Below, piece after piece: positions 9,636-20,661 of a stretch of 64,000 nucleotides of DNA; position 1 is the first letter of the stretch, and each line of letters opens with the position of its first letter. The notes under the pieces were generated by a model. It saw only the letters and a list, made by a program, of their open reading frames with translations. It made no database searches and was not told the DNA's origin. The DNA is from Ooceraea biroi (taxonomy: Eukaryota > Arthropoda > Insecta > Hymenoptera > Formicidae), in assembly GCF_003672135.1 (NCBI RefSeq), contig NC_039517.1:11308601-11372600 (forward strand), written 5' to 3'. The translations under genes and the position numbers were made by a program.

Positions 9636-11862
9636 TCATTGATGAAAAAGAGGAGTAACATGCAATAGAGGAACACAGATATAAGATTCTCCATATGGAA
9701 TTAGCCAACACTTAGCTTCTATATCACTTACAGGAACAATTCTTTTTTGCTCATCTTTATGAGATACTTTATAAATTCCCAGAATAGATGAAGAAAGCGG
9801 ATACTGATAAAAATCTTCAGTTCTGAGAAATGCATGACTTGCATCATGACCAATCAGAAACACTCGGTCTTCTCTTTGTACTATGTTTACAATTGTAATA
9901 ACTTCTCCATTGTTAATCTTAACACATGAATCCTTTCTGTTCAACTGAAGTACAATATTGTTAATGATAATTCGTCGATACTGTTGGCCACTCAGGACTT
10001 CATTGGCATAAAAATATCTCATTGAAAGTGTTATTTGATTGTCTTTTTTATCCATAATAATATCAATATTCACACTGCTCTCTATATCGCGAAATGCGGC
10101 TTGTTGTAATGATTTGTAACCAGACTTAAGAGATGCTTTGAGAGACTTTAATTTGTTTTCAAACACAAAAACACTAAAACTTTCAAGGTTTCCATTATTA
10201 ATATAGCATTCTTGAGCTAAGCGAGACAGACTGTGAACATTGTAAACTACAAATTTTTGGCCATAAATTTCAATAGAGTGAGATATAAATACATTTAACA
10301 ATTTTTCAACGTAATAACAAAAGGTTTGAACAAGAGATGGACTTGAAAGAATGAAAATAGCACAATGAAGCAACAAGAAATGCTTGTAAATGTTCTCATT
10401 TAAATGGTCCTTAAACACTACTATTCCATCGAAAGTAATAATCTCCTGAACTCTGTGGCCTTGTAATACTTCAGTTCATTGAAGTTTCTAGGCTTTCGAT
10501 TGAAGTCCTGTGGACAAGTAGTCTTTCCTAATAGTAGCTTAGCAGATATTTTTGCCAGAGTCCTTGCATGTAACTTCCATGGCCCGTTCCACTTTTGCCA
10601 GGCCAACAGTAATCTTCTGAATACACCTAGATAGACCAAATGCATTCCGTCAAGTGGGAATTGCGATACCATGCCAATTCCTAGTTCTTCAAGCGGAGAC
10701 TGATTATTATGCTTATGGCGATTTGGCTGGTCCCGATTGGTAAATGATTTATCTGTTCTTAGAGGCCCATTAAGATTGGGATAAATCATTCTATTATCCA
10801 TCCATTCACCTTCTACTCTACACTTTTCACAGGCAAAATATGCACCATGTTCTACAATCCCTTTCATGAGTGAGCGAGCAGGAGCATCACAGATGAAATT
10901 CTTTATGCAAAATTCAAACCTCTGACCATTATATAAATATCCATTCTTTTGCAAGTAATGCACTTCCTTAACAAAGTGATGCAAAAATTGATGAAGCTCG
11001 GATACAACTGCACTTTTTAACAAAGTTATTGAAATGACAAAAGGCTGATTATTAGCATCGATAAGTCTACCGAAAAGTATTCTCTGAAACTTTTAAAAAG
11101 AGGAAGCCCATCTGCATTGACATTTGCATTGAATAGCAATTCTCTTATGAATTTTTAAATAATCCTCAAGATTCATGGAATTCAAATTTGCAGTAATACT
11201 TTTGTACCAAAGTTGACCTCCATTAATTTGAGAAATTTGGATGCTTGAAGGAGTATCAATGTCTTATATGAGACAGGAATGTTAGGGAACAAAGGTTTCA
11301 GTGCAACTAGCAGTGAGTCAAGTTTTCGCATGGAAAGTAAACCACTCTCCAAAGCCCAAATACGTAATACTTTAATGAGATAAGTTTCTTCCTCCTCCTT
11401 ATTTTCAAAGTAAAGTTTAATTTGGTTATAATCAGGATTTTCATCAAAATTTGCAGATCCAGTAGATTCTGAATCATCACTATCATGCTCATTACTACTA
11501 TTACTGAAATGATCACTATCAATATTATCACTTGAATGATTACTATCATTAGTATTATAATTGTCATTATGACCATCATTCCCATCTTCACTTCTGTCTA
11601 TATCTATGTATTCTTCATCTAACCTACGTAATACATCTACATTGCTGGAAACTGCTGCAATACAATCTTCTTGCACTTCACTTTCCTGAGTAATGCTATC
11701 TGCATTTCGATTCTCATCATCTGAACTAGAATAGTCTTCAACTAAATCAATGAAAGATTTATGATAAATCGAAGAAATCTTTTCAAGTCTTGCTCTTATG
11801 TGCTCTGCTCTGTTAACCTTTCTCTCAAGAGTTCTCTTAAAATATCTGATCTTAAAGAACAA
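9636..11862 (-). pseudogene. large DNA-transposon transposase (TNP2/CMC-like), frameshifted
   Basis: Blocks in order on the minus strand: an acidic Ser/Asp/Asn-rich N-terminal region (11862-11430); a region with LRIWALESGLLSMRKLDSLL; NVNADGLPLFKS near 11100; CDAPARSLMKGI...YFACEKC (a Cys pair plausibly binding zinc); FPLDGMHLVYLGVFRRLLLAW; a KATEFRRLLL block; and a long C-terminal part ending VPLLHVTPLFHQ. These blocks match a family of insect and cnidarian transposase-domain proteins that I place tentatively near TNP2/CMC. Frameshifts occur near 11090 and 10420, so the copy is dead. A MITE (11877-12433) sits just upstream of the first block and may have split the gene. Confidence 0.65.
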
Positions 11863-11876
11863 TTGAAAAGAATATA

Positions 11877-12433
11877 CAGGGTGTCTCGTAAGTCGAGGTC
11901 AATCGCTCAGGAGATGAATAGGGACCCAAAAACAAAAGAGAAAGTTGATATGAACGTAGGTCCGGAGATGCGTTGTTTTCCAGTTATCGCCATTTTTATG
12001 TTGAAATTTGAAATTACTTTGCTTTTGACATTTTTGTCAAAATTGAAACAAGAGATGGTTTTTATGAGGTTATAACATAATTAAAATCAAATAAAAGTTG
12101 CAGGCTGCTTTAGCACTACCCAAGATGCACTACGTGGAAGTACAGCCCGTTTAGCATCCCTTGGCAGAGATCAGGACCCCACAGTTCGTCACTCCTGTAG
12201 TATTTAGTGATTCCAAACACTCTCTGCCGCGCGCGCGCGTGTGTGTGATAATATGAAAATTATATAAGGTGTTCGAAATGAACTCCTGCAAGCAAAGCAA
12301 TTTCAAATTTCAACATAAGGATGGCGATAACTCAAAAACAACGCATTTCCGGACCTATGTTTATATCAACTTTTTTTCTTGTTTTTGGGTCCCCATTCAT
12401 CTCTTGAGCGATTGATCGCGACGGGACACCCTG
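11877..12433. mobile_element. TA-flanked MITE with ~150-bp TIRs (CAGGGTGTC family A)
   Basis: It begins CAGGGTGTCTCGTAAGTC and ends GCGACGGGACACCCTG, with TA at 11875-11876 and 12434-12435. The arms match over roughly 150 bp, including the region around GGTCCGGAGATGCG. The middle contains a (CG)/(GT) run near 12229. No transposase; presumably moved by a mariner-type enzyme. Confidence 0.85.
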
Positions 12434-12689
12434 TATATTAATATACATAGAGAAATAGAAAATTATAACTTATAAATTATATTACAATCATTAAAAAGGA
12501 AAATAATGAATAGGTTACTTGTAAGAAAATAAATAATCCTATCTGATGAAATGATATAGAACAAGCAATACATGATACACATCATACATTTTTGATACAG
12601 CAGAGAAAATTTGAATTCCCATTAATTTATTTATATAATACAGGCGAATGATTATGGCGAAGGAATAGTCGGACTCCTCGGACCTCAAA

Positions 12690-12929
12690 AAATATGAACT
12701 TTGATAAAAATATTAACCCTAAAATTCAGATCCTTAACACAATCATAAAAATTGAATACTTATCTTCACCAAAATATACTCTTAACCCTACATAATTGTT
12801 TCTATTAGAGACATAAAACATTATACAAAACAAAGAAATAATAATACACAAATTAATGTAAAATATAATAATTAAATTAAAATTAACTATTATAAACACA
12901 AACACAAACAGCACCAAAATTTTTATCAT
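12690..12929 (-). pseudogene. nad4: nad4 5' fragment in numt
   Basis: The minus strand begins MIKILVLFVFVFIIVNFN and continues through YFGEDKYSIFMIVL and a TGA-encoded Trp to ILGLMFLSKF. This is the N-terminus of NADH dehydrogenase subunit 4, about 75 residues of a normal ~440. The frame dissolves near 12690, the numt edge. Confidence 0.85.
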
Positions 12930-13003
12930 ACCCCGCCTCCTTCTTTATTATAATAATACACCCGCCCTGCATAAATAACAAAAAATTCATAAGGTCCTGC
13001 TTT

Positions 13004-13285
13004 TTAAAATTTATTTAAATTAAATAAATTATAATAATCATCTCCATGATAACGAATGATCCTAACTAAAATGCCCATTCCCAAAACTCTCTCACAAACC
13101 CTAAACACAAGATATAAAATAAAAATAACCTCTAAATTTCTATGTAAAAATTTCGAAAACAAAAATAACCACTCTTATAACAATTAATTCTATAATAATT
13201 AATATTAGCAAAAAATACTTATACCTTAATACCAATATAATTTTAGATAAAAAGCATAATTGCAAATAAATAAACATATCAATAT
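13004..13285 (-). pseudogene. nad4L: nad4L in numt, frameshifted
   Basis: The C-terminal block GFVSESFGMGILVSMIRYHG is diagnostic of NADH dehydrogenase subunit 4L. The upstream part (LMLIIMELIVMSVVIFVF) is in a different frame; the shift lies near 13150 (a TAG appears in the upstream frame). A second small indel near the start is likely. The stop is at 13004-13006. Confidence 0.8.
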
Positions 13286-13295
13286 AGATCATTAA

Positions 13296-13362
13296 GCTTT
13301 ATAGTTTAAATTCTAAAACATTAATTTTGTAAATTAATATTATAATAAATTCTTTATTTGAG
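13296..13362 (+). tRNA. trnT: trnT(TGT), numt copy
   Basis: Starts GCTTTATAGTTTAAA. The anticodon loop is in TTAATTTTGTAAATTAA, with anticodon TGT. It sits between nad4L and trnP as in insects. Acceptor pairing looks imperfect. Confidence 0.75.
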
Positions 13363-13375
13363 CTAATTCAAAAAA

Positions 13376-13445
13376 ACATTTTTTACACCTAAATGTACCA
13401 TTAATCTCCAAAATTAATATTCTAATTAAACTAACTTTTGGTACT
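13376..13445 (-). tRNA. trnP: trnP(TGG), numt copy
   Basis: The minus strand contains ATTAATTTTGGAGATTAAT, the anticodon arm with TGG. It lies between trnT and nad6 in the insect arrangement. The exact ends are approximate. Confidence 0.75.
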
Positions 13446-13484
13446 TTTCCCCTTGTAAGACAAATAAAAAATTATTATATATTT

Positions 13485-14036
13485 ATGTCTAATTCTTCAA
13501 TACTTTATTTTCTAATTTGAACACTTATAATAATAATTTCCTTCTCAATTCTTCTATACTCCCTTCACCCTATCATCTTAATCCTGATTATTATCTCATT
13601 TAATATCTTATTAATCATTAATATAACCATACTAGAACCTTTTTACCTCTTACCAATTATGTTTTTTATCATTATAATCAGAGGCTTATTAATTATTTTC
13701 ATATACTTCTCAAGACTTATTTCCAATGAAAAAAATCCCACATTTTCACTTAACCCTAAGGCAAGGCTCCTTCTCATTTTAACAATATTTATTTTTACCT
13801 CGTCCCTTACAGCTACCCTCAATTACCATGAAATAATTAGCTCAATATCCCAAGAACTCAGTAATAATCTAGTACATCACAGATCTTCAACCTACTTTCA
13901 AAATAAATCAATCTTCCTCTACTACCCCCCTATAAACAACCTAATCCTTATTAGAATATTATTCCTACTAATTACCCTATTCACGATTATTAAAATTTGC
14001 GCGCCCAAAATAAGGACAATACGAAAATTAAATTAA
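13485..14036 (+). pseudogene. nad6: nad6 in numt, frame intact under mitochondrial code
   Basis: The ATG at 13485 opens 183 codons to TAA at 14034-14036. It is readable only with the invertebrate mitochondrial code (one TGA=Trp, ATA=Met, AGA/AGG=Ser). The protein is strongly hydrophobic with several membrane segments and begins MSNSSMLYFLIWTL. In the mitochondrion it is a membrane subunit of complex I. The nuclear code would introduce stops, so it is not expressed as protein here. An intact frame next to broken neighbours suggests a fairly recent transfer. Confidence 0.88.
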
Positions 14037-14087
14037 ATTCTTAATATTTAATGATTTTGCCCCAACTAGATCTATTCGACAAACACT

Positions 14088-15208
14088 ATGAATAAAAATT
14101 TTTTAACTACAATTAATAAAAATTTAATTAAATTACCCACCCCCATTAATATCTCCTTCTGATGAAACTATGGGTCATTACTAGGACTATTTATACTAAT
14201 TCAATTTGCCAGAGGGTTTCTCCTCTCTATTCACTACTGCCCCAATATCGATTACGCATTCCACAGAATAATTCATATCATACAAAATGTCAATCACGGT
14301 TGAATGATCCATAACATACATATTAATGGATCATCAATATTCTTCATTTGTATATATATTCATATAGGGAGAGGAATTTATTATCACTCATTTAATTTAA
14401 AATATACATGATAAGTGGGAGTTAATATTTTTATTATTTCCATGGCTACTGCTTTTTTGGGCTACGTTCTCCCCTGAGGTCAAATATCTTTTTGGGGGGC
14501 GACAGTAATTACTAACTTAGTAACAACAATCCCATTCCTAGGTTCTATAATCTTTGAATGACTTTGAGGGGGATATTCTATTAATAATGCCACATTAAAC
14601 CGGTTTTTCTCATTCCATTTCATTCTGCCTTTTATTATTATTATTATAATCATAATTCACCTTTACTTCCTTCACTTATCGGGCTCAAATAACCCCTTAG
14701 GTGTAAACAGAAACTACAATAAAGTCCCCTTTCACATTTATTTTACTTTAAAAGATCTCCTAGGGTTCCTTCTCCTCCTTGTATTATTCACCAACATCAA
14801 CCTTCAATACCCATACATTTTCAGAGATCCCGATAACTTTACTCAAGCTAATCCTATGGTTACACCTACTCATATTCAACCTGTGTGGTATTTTTTATTT
14901 GCCTACGCAATTTTACGCTCCATCCCAAACAAGTTAGGAGGGGTTTTAGCACTCTTAGCCTCAATTTTTATCTTATATATTTACCAGAAATAAAATCCAA
15001 AATAAAATCCAATAGATTCTACCCACTCAACCAACTTCTTTTTTGAATGTTTGTAAATAACTTCATTATACTAACTTTCATGGGAAGACAAATCATTGAA
15101 TACCCTTATATCAACATCTCCCAAATTCTATCAGTAAGATATTTTACATTCTTAATCATAAATTACATTACATTTGAATCATGAGATTTTATTATAAACA
15201 CATATTAA
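14088..15208 (+). pseudogene. cob: cob (cytochrome b) in numt, nonsense plus frameshift
   Basis: ATG at 14088 (MNKNFLTTINKN). Recognisable cytochrome b landmarks: [54 protein letters not shown] and FSDPDNFTQANPM...THIQPVWYFLFAYAILRSIPNKLGG. An in-frame TAA follows KYTW (about 14411), where the family has Leu/Ile. A short duplication of AAAATCCAAAAT near 14993 coincides with a frameshift. The C-terminus continues in another frame to TAA at 15206-15208. It would be the haem-binding core of complex III in the organelle. Confidence 0.92.
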
Positions 15209-15257
15209 TATAATTTTACTCTCTTCTCTCCCCCTTTTTTTCTCTCGTAAACTAATA

Positions 15258-15325
15258 AGTTAATGAACTTGAACAAGTTTATGTTTTGAAAACATACTAT
15301 AGAAATTTAAATTTTCTATTAACTT
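15258..15325 (+). tRNA. trnS2: trnS2(TGA), numt copy
   Basis: AGTTAATGAACTTGAACAAG start, anticodon arm ATGTTTTGAAAACAT with TGA, 3' end TTCTATTAACTT pairing with the 5' end. Well preserved; located between cob and nad1 as in insects. Confidence 0.88.
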
Positions 15326-15339
15326 TTAACTCCTTAACA

Positions 15340-16265
15340 CTAAAAAATGAACATTAAAATAAATTTGAATCCAAAAATTATCGCTAAATATCTTAAAATC
15401 AAAGGTAGAATAATCTTTCAACACATAAGCATTAAGGAATCATAACGAATCCGGGGGAGAACGCCGCGCATATAAATAATTGCACCTACCAAAATAATAA
15501 ATCTAAAAGTAAATATCACACTCATAAGTAATAAGTTCGTAAAAAATAACAAAATAATAAAACAGAAAAACATAATTACCCCATACTCCCCTAAAAAAAT
15601 TAAAGCAAACCCATCTCTAAAATACTCAATATTAAACCCGGACACCAACTCAGACTCCCCCTCAATTAAATCCGAGGAAGTTCGATTTGTCTCCGCTAAA
15701 ACCCTAACGAAAAATATCAGAAACACGGGAAATAAGATAATTAAATTCCATATATAAACCTGCCAGACAACAAGAGCAGTTATCCTAAACCCCTCCCTTA
15801 AAATTACCACGCAAAACACAATCAAAATAAATCTAACCTCATAAGAAATAACTTGAGCAATTAATCGAATTACCCCTAACATAGAATAAGAAGAATTCGA
15901 TCTTCATCCTATCATTAACAACATATACCTTCTTAACTTATCAATAAAAATATTAATAACATTGAATAATTCATATAATAAATATTAGTAACTCACGGTA
16001 CAATTAATCAAAGCAATAATATTACAATCAATATTATACTCGGAGAAATATAATACATGAAATAATTAGATTTAAAAACAATCAAAATCTCTTTCCTTAG
16101 CAACTTCATAGCATCCCTCAGGGGTTGGAGGAATCCTCCAACCCCTACTTTATTAGGACTTTTTCGGTATTGAATATATCTTAAAACCTTACGCTCTAAT
16201 AAAGTTAAATAAGCAACCCCCACTAACACTAAATTCAAAACCATTAAAACCCTTAAAACATCTAT
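15340..16265 (-). pseudogene. nad1: nad1 in numt, one frameshift
   Basis: The N-terminal part (from about 16265) contains AYLTLLERKVLRYIQYRKSPNKVG and FLQPLRDAMKLLRKE, hallmarks of NADH dehydrogenase subunit 1. A 1-bp deletion near 15945 shifts the frame. The rest resumes as GWSSNSSYSMLG, then FVRVLAETNRTSSDLIEGESELVSGFNIEY (15880-15420), ending at TAG 15340. Read with TGA=Trp and AGR=Ser. Confidence 0.9.
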
Positions 16266-16296
16266 AAAAATGTAAATTTTTAAATCTAAAAAAATT

Positions 16297-16366
16297 ATTG
16301 TCTATATCTACTAATAAGAATATATCCTTAAATTCTAAATTTAATACACTAATCTGCCAAAACAAT
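16297..16366 (-). tRNA. trnL1: trnL1(TAG), numt copy
   Basis: The minus strand starts ATTGTTTTGGCAGATTAG, carries the anticodon arm AAATTTAGAATTT with TAG, and ends ATAGACAAT complementary to the 5' end. It lies between nad1 and rrnL. Confidence 0.88.
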
Positions 16367-16691
16367 TAAATTCATAAAAAATTCAATCAATAATAATAAT
16401 TATTTATCCTCACCTTTCTTATTTTATTAACCCTTCTAAATAAAATCTATATTCCAAGTATAAAGTCCTTTCGTACAAAAATACCCTTAATTTCCAATAG
16501 ATAGAAACCGATCTGGTTTACGCCGATCTGAACTCAAATCATGTAAGATTTTAATAGTCGAACAGACTACCAAATTAAATATCTACACTTAACTTTCATC
16601 TTAATTCAACATCGAGGTCACAAACATCTTTATCAATATGAACTCTCCAAAGAATATTATGCTGTTATCCCTGAGGTAATTTATTCTTCCC
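16367..16691 (-). rRNA. rrnL: rrnL (16S) 3' fragment, numt copy
   Basis: The plus strand shows the complement of the conserved 3' domain, including CCGATCTGAACTCAAATCATG and GCTGTTATCCCTGAGGTAA, the peptidyl-transferase region. About 325 nt of a ~1.3-kb gene remain. It stops at a C/G run near 16691, the numt edge. Confidence 0.9.
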
Positions 16692-17199
16692 CCCCGGGGG
16701 GCTAAAGGATTAAAGTAGATAGGCGGGAGGGGGTGCCTATATGATAGTACATGATATTTTGCTTTGTAATTCTTTATGTATTTAAAAAGTTGTTTAGGGT
16801 GTTATTAGCATTATTAATAAATTTGGAAAAATTAAAATTGAGGTTGTTTTAAAGAAAAACAGCAAATTTGAAGAATTTATTTTAATGTTAAATTAGTATT
16901 AATGATATATAATTATTTATATAAATATAAAATTTAAATTATCAAATATATAATAATTAAATTCTTATATAACATTAATTGATATATTAATATTTAAAAA
17001 CTTATATTTTGATATATAATTAATATTAATTAATATTTAATGTTCCTATTAAATGTTAAATTAAAAAATAATGGAAGAAAAATATAACATTATGATATAT
17101 AATGAATTTGATTATATTAATATATAAAATCTTAATTATCACAAATAACGTATATGATAATTGATTAAATATTATAGTATCAGATTTTATATAATCTTA
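16692..17199. other. very A+T-rich stretch, no gene
   Basis: Repeated TATATAATTATTAATAT-like words after a G-rich joint at 16692-16735. It might be mitochondrial control-region material or simple A+T-rich nuclear DNA; I cannot tell which. Confidence 0.35.
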
Positions 17200-17334
17200 T
17201 TTATTAATACAAATAAGTGTTTTTTTCAAAATACTTGGCGCTGCTAAATCGAATCAAAAATTGTCTTAGTATTGAAATAATCTAAAGATTACAATAATTT
17301 CCTTAAACTCTAAATTACATAACACCTCGCTGAA

Positions 17335-17378
<44 letters not shown>

Positions 17379-17533
17379 TAGTTAAACTTATTCTGTGCTT
17401 AATTCTAATGTCACACACATACACACACATGCACGCATTCACAAGAGAAAGAAAGAGAACGAGGCAATGAACATAATGATTCGGTTTAGCAGCGCCAAGT
17501 ATTTTGAAAAAAACACTTATTTGTATTAATAAA
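17200..17533. mobile_element. MITE with ~60-bp TIRs around a (TA)n run
   Basis: TTATTAATACAAATAAGTG ... ACTTGGCGCTGCTAAA on the left is mirrored at 17475-17533. A (TA)n microsatellite fills 17337-17373. No coding potential. Confidence 0.7.
17337..17373. repeat. (TA)n microsatellite
   Basis: About 18 uninterrupted TA units in the centre of the MITE. Confidence 0.95.
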
Positions 17534-17692
17534 TATATTTCTATGTATTAAAATATTTATTCGGATAAAAATATCTGCTTAATATTATTATGTCCTTTAT
17601 TTTTTAATATCAAAGGCTAGTATTCATAGTCCATTCTTATTTCCAGACGATCTGAAGTAATGTCTTAAGATGCTAATACGACTGACCACTCT

Positions 17693-18574
17693 AGGCTCAA
17701 ATTTACTATTGAAAAGGAAAGTAATTATTGTTTGAATTTTTTGGATACCACGATTATTAAAGAGAATGGAAAATTAATTACAAATTGGTATCAAAAACCG
17801 ACGTTTTCAGGTCGGTATATTAATTACTTTTCCAACTACCCAGTTAAACACAAAATTAGTGTAATAACAGGGTTAGTTGACCGAGCGATTCTTTTGTCTA
17901 ATAAGAAGTTCCATACATCTAATTTAAAATTTGTCAAAGATGTTTTAAGTAATAATTGTTACCCTGAACATTTTATCAATAGACATGTTAAAAGAAGACT
18001 AAGAACACTTAATTATAATGACGCCTATAATAATGACATAAATAAGATTTACGAAGGGAATAGTAATGAAAAGAAAACAAGTATTGATTCTGATGTTAAA
18101 TTTATTGCGATTCCGTTTGTCAGAGGTGTAAGTGAGCATGTGGAACGATTGTTAAGAATATTTAAGTTGAGTGTGGTCAATACTGTTCCGAAAAAGTTAG
18201 ATCTAATTATTAGACGTGTGAAAGATAAAATTGAGAGAGGTCTACGGATGGGTTTAGTTTACAAAATTGACTGTTTAAATTGCGACGCAAGTTATATAGG
18301 TCAAACCAAGCGACATCTCGACACTAGACTGAAGGAACATAGAGATGACATTAAAAAGCATTTCAGCAATCATTCGGTGGTTAGTAAACATAGATTAACT
18401 AAGGAACATGATTTTGATTGGGACAATAAAAACATTTTACATTATGAGCCTAATAATAGAAAAAGAGAGATTGCTGAAATGTTTTTTATAAAGAAGAGTC
18501 CAAATACTATCAATCTAAAACGCGACACAGAGAACTTATCCGAAATATACGATGTTATTGTGGAAAACACATAA
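17693..18574 (+). pseudogene. Penelope-like retroelement, 3' part with GIY-YIG endonuclease
   Basis: The open frame starts without an ATG (LKFTIEKESNYCLNFLDTTI) and includes FSGRYINYFSNYPVKHK, typical of the C-terminal part of the reverse transcriptase, then a thumb/linker region. It ends with a GIY-YIG nuclease: LVYKIDCLNCDASYIGQTKR (GIY as VYK, YIG intact) followed by TRLKEHRDDI. The enzyme nicks target DNA for insertion. The reverse-transcriptase core with YADD is missing, so the copy is 5'-truncated, but the remaining ~290 codons have no stop. A hammerhead-like motif lies 180 bp downstream, as in Penelope terminal repeats. Confidence 0.85.
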
Positions 18575-18755
18575 TTTTCTTGTTTTGCTGGGTAGTCGTG
18601 AGTTGACTTGCGATGTGTACAGACGTTTCTGTCACCTTGTCTGCTCATGTTTAGTCATTTTCTGGCAGTACGTTCAATATAATGTTCTTTTGTGAATTTT
18701 ATGTATTTGTCTTTATAGTTTTTATTTACAGGAAATGACTTTATTATAGTATTGT

Positions 18756-18799
18756 ATACACCCGAAGAGGGCCTGAAGTTAGGCCGAAACGTTGTGTAT
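18756..18799 (+). ncRNA. hammerhead-ribozyme-like motif 3, Penelope 3' end
   Basis: A closing helix ATACAC/GTGTAT surrounds CCGAAGA, a stem GGCCT...AGGCC with a 6-nt loop, and GAAAC. This is the hammerhead layout, next to a Penelope ORF where such ribozymes are known to occur. One core base differs (C for U in CUGANGA), so self-cleavage is uncertain. Confidence 0.5.
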
Positions 18800-18899
18800 T
18801 TATTGAAATATATTGAGCCAGAGTTGGTCGAGTAAAATTGAGGTTTTATTACTTTGAAGTTCACCTGGCGGTTTGGAATTGTTGTCTCGATTGACTAGT

Positions 18900-19390
18900 G
18901 AATAGATCTTTTTAAGTCCTACAACGTTTGTATGGGCAACGCTAATGCTGACGGTAAACAGTAAAATACTAGAAAGAAAACTTCAATGTCTGATAAAAAG
19001 CGAGTTATTATCATTGATCCGTCAAAGGTTTAACCTGAGTTTTCGGGATAAGAAGGGCGTTTTAGAAAAAATGTTTCAAACAAAAGTTACTTACTTTTCG
19101 ATGGAGAATCAGAATCTGCAATAACAAGTTGGGGTTTCAATTTAAAAAAACAAAGTTAACCTTCACATGTCCTTGACACGTTCACTCAAGGTCAAACCAA
19201 TGACACCATCTTATGCCCCTTTTCAAACCAAACAACTTTTGTCTGAAACATTTTCAATACATCAATATTTTCTAAGATAATTGACCGTTCCGGAACTTTC
19301 GGCCCGCACTGTATATATCCATTATACGTAGTAAAGTAGGTTAATTCATGTATAACATCAAAAGTTTTAAATCGAAATATTGCGTGGAGC
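18900..19390. other. non-coding repeat fragment shared with 33278-33335
   Basis: Contains GGGATAAGAAGGGCGTTTT ... ACAAAAGTTACTTAC, matched at 33278-33335. A terminus reading CCCGCACTGTATAT near 19303-19316 resembles a mariner-type end. No gene. Confidence 0.4.
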
Positions 19391-20661
19391 ATTGAGACAC
19401 TCTAAAGCGACACCGATCGATGCTACAAAGGTTCCTATCGACAGCAGAAGAATTCGATATGGGAGATCTGTCCGGCCAAGGGATAAACACCAAATTTTAA
19501 ACATCCTCCTTGCATCATTTACTTCATGACACAAAGATGACTCCCACTCTTTTGACTAATAAACAAAGATCAAGAGCAACGAATCTTCAATCAGTATTCA
19601 TCGATCTCTCGGACAGTTAACACATCCTCGTTGTCGGAAAGCCGGTTCTGCGCCAAATGGTTCGACACGTATATACGCTATATATTTCGCAACGTTCTGT
19701 TTCACTTCGTCAATGTTATTCTTTGATATTGGAGTTTTTGAAAGATCTTTAACGAATCGATTTCGACTATCTAGAAGATCAAATATGTTATTCATCATTC
19801 TGCAAAAAGTAGCAGTTGGAACGGCTGTTTTGAATTGTTTTTCTTTAATGTCAAATTCCAACCAGTTTACAGCATCAACTATTACTGAACATTTGAGCAG
19901 TTAGGCGTACATTCATATTTACGCTGTTCCAATTTAAATGTCGACGTTTGGTTGCAGCATGCAATATGATTTCCTCTTGGTATTTCGACTAGTAGTTCTA
20001 ACTAGTGATAATCAATGACCTCGCCATTGTGATCCAAGATCTTTTGTGTTGCAAACGCATTTCTACAAAGTTTAATTATATGACTTGCATCGAGCAATAC
20101 CGAAACAGACTCATCCGATACTGGATGGGGAAATTTGATTTCAGAAATGCAACTTCGGATGTTATACGTGCACCCAATTTGTTGGCCATTGCCAGATTTC
20201 ATGCTGCCCCATCGAAAGTCAGAGAAAGCACTTTTACATCAATTTCATGCAGTATTCTGAGGCACTCTGTAACTAACTTACAATTAGCGCCATTCCAAGC
20301 CATTCAAACTGGTAATCAAAAAGTAACCGAGCAAAACGTGCTAGTGAGCATTTACTACGTTAAGAAGAAATACCAAAGCTTCTGTTGCTTATGGAAGAAA
20401 GTCACTCGTTTGCATTTCAGTGTCAAAATTAACATAGCCATGCATCACTTTTCTATTTCTAATGTAATGTACAAGGTGTCCCATGGGAAGTTACTGAAAC
20501 TAATCAGCTGTCATTTTTAAACGTATGCAGTTATTGAAAAAACAAAAATTGCGTTGGAAAGAGGAAAGTCTGCAGTTTTTAATGGGTATAAATAAAATTT
20601 AGCAAAATGTTTGTATATCAGTTTATTTTATTAATGAAAAATATGCTAATAATCAAGTAAG

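Larger units (their letters stand above)
12690..16691. other. numt: ~4-kb nuclear copy of mitochondrial DNA
   Basis: Gene order and strands match the ancestral insect mitochondrion: nad4(-), nad4L(-), trnT(+), trnP(-), nad6(+), cob(+), trnS2(+), nad1(-), trnL1(-), rrnL(-). Reading frames need TGA=Trp, ATA=Met and AGA/AGG=Ser. Several genes carry nonsense or frameshift changes, and both ends break inside a gene (nad4 and rrnL). That makes it a nuclear pseudo-copy rather than organelle sequence. The left edge is uncertain by a few tens of bases; the right edge is at a C/G-run near 16691. Confidence 0.93.

Noticed and set aside
12690..16691. Genuine mitochondrial contig
   Set aside because: Nonsense codons and frameshifts occur in cob, nad1 and nad4L under the mitochondrial code, and nuclear TE sequence lies on both sides.
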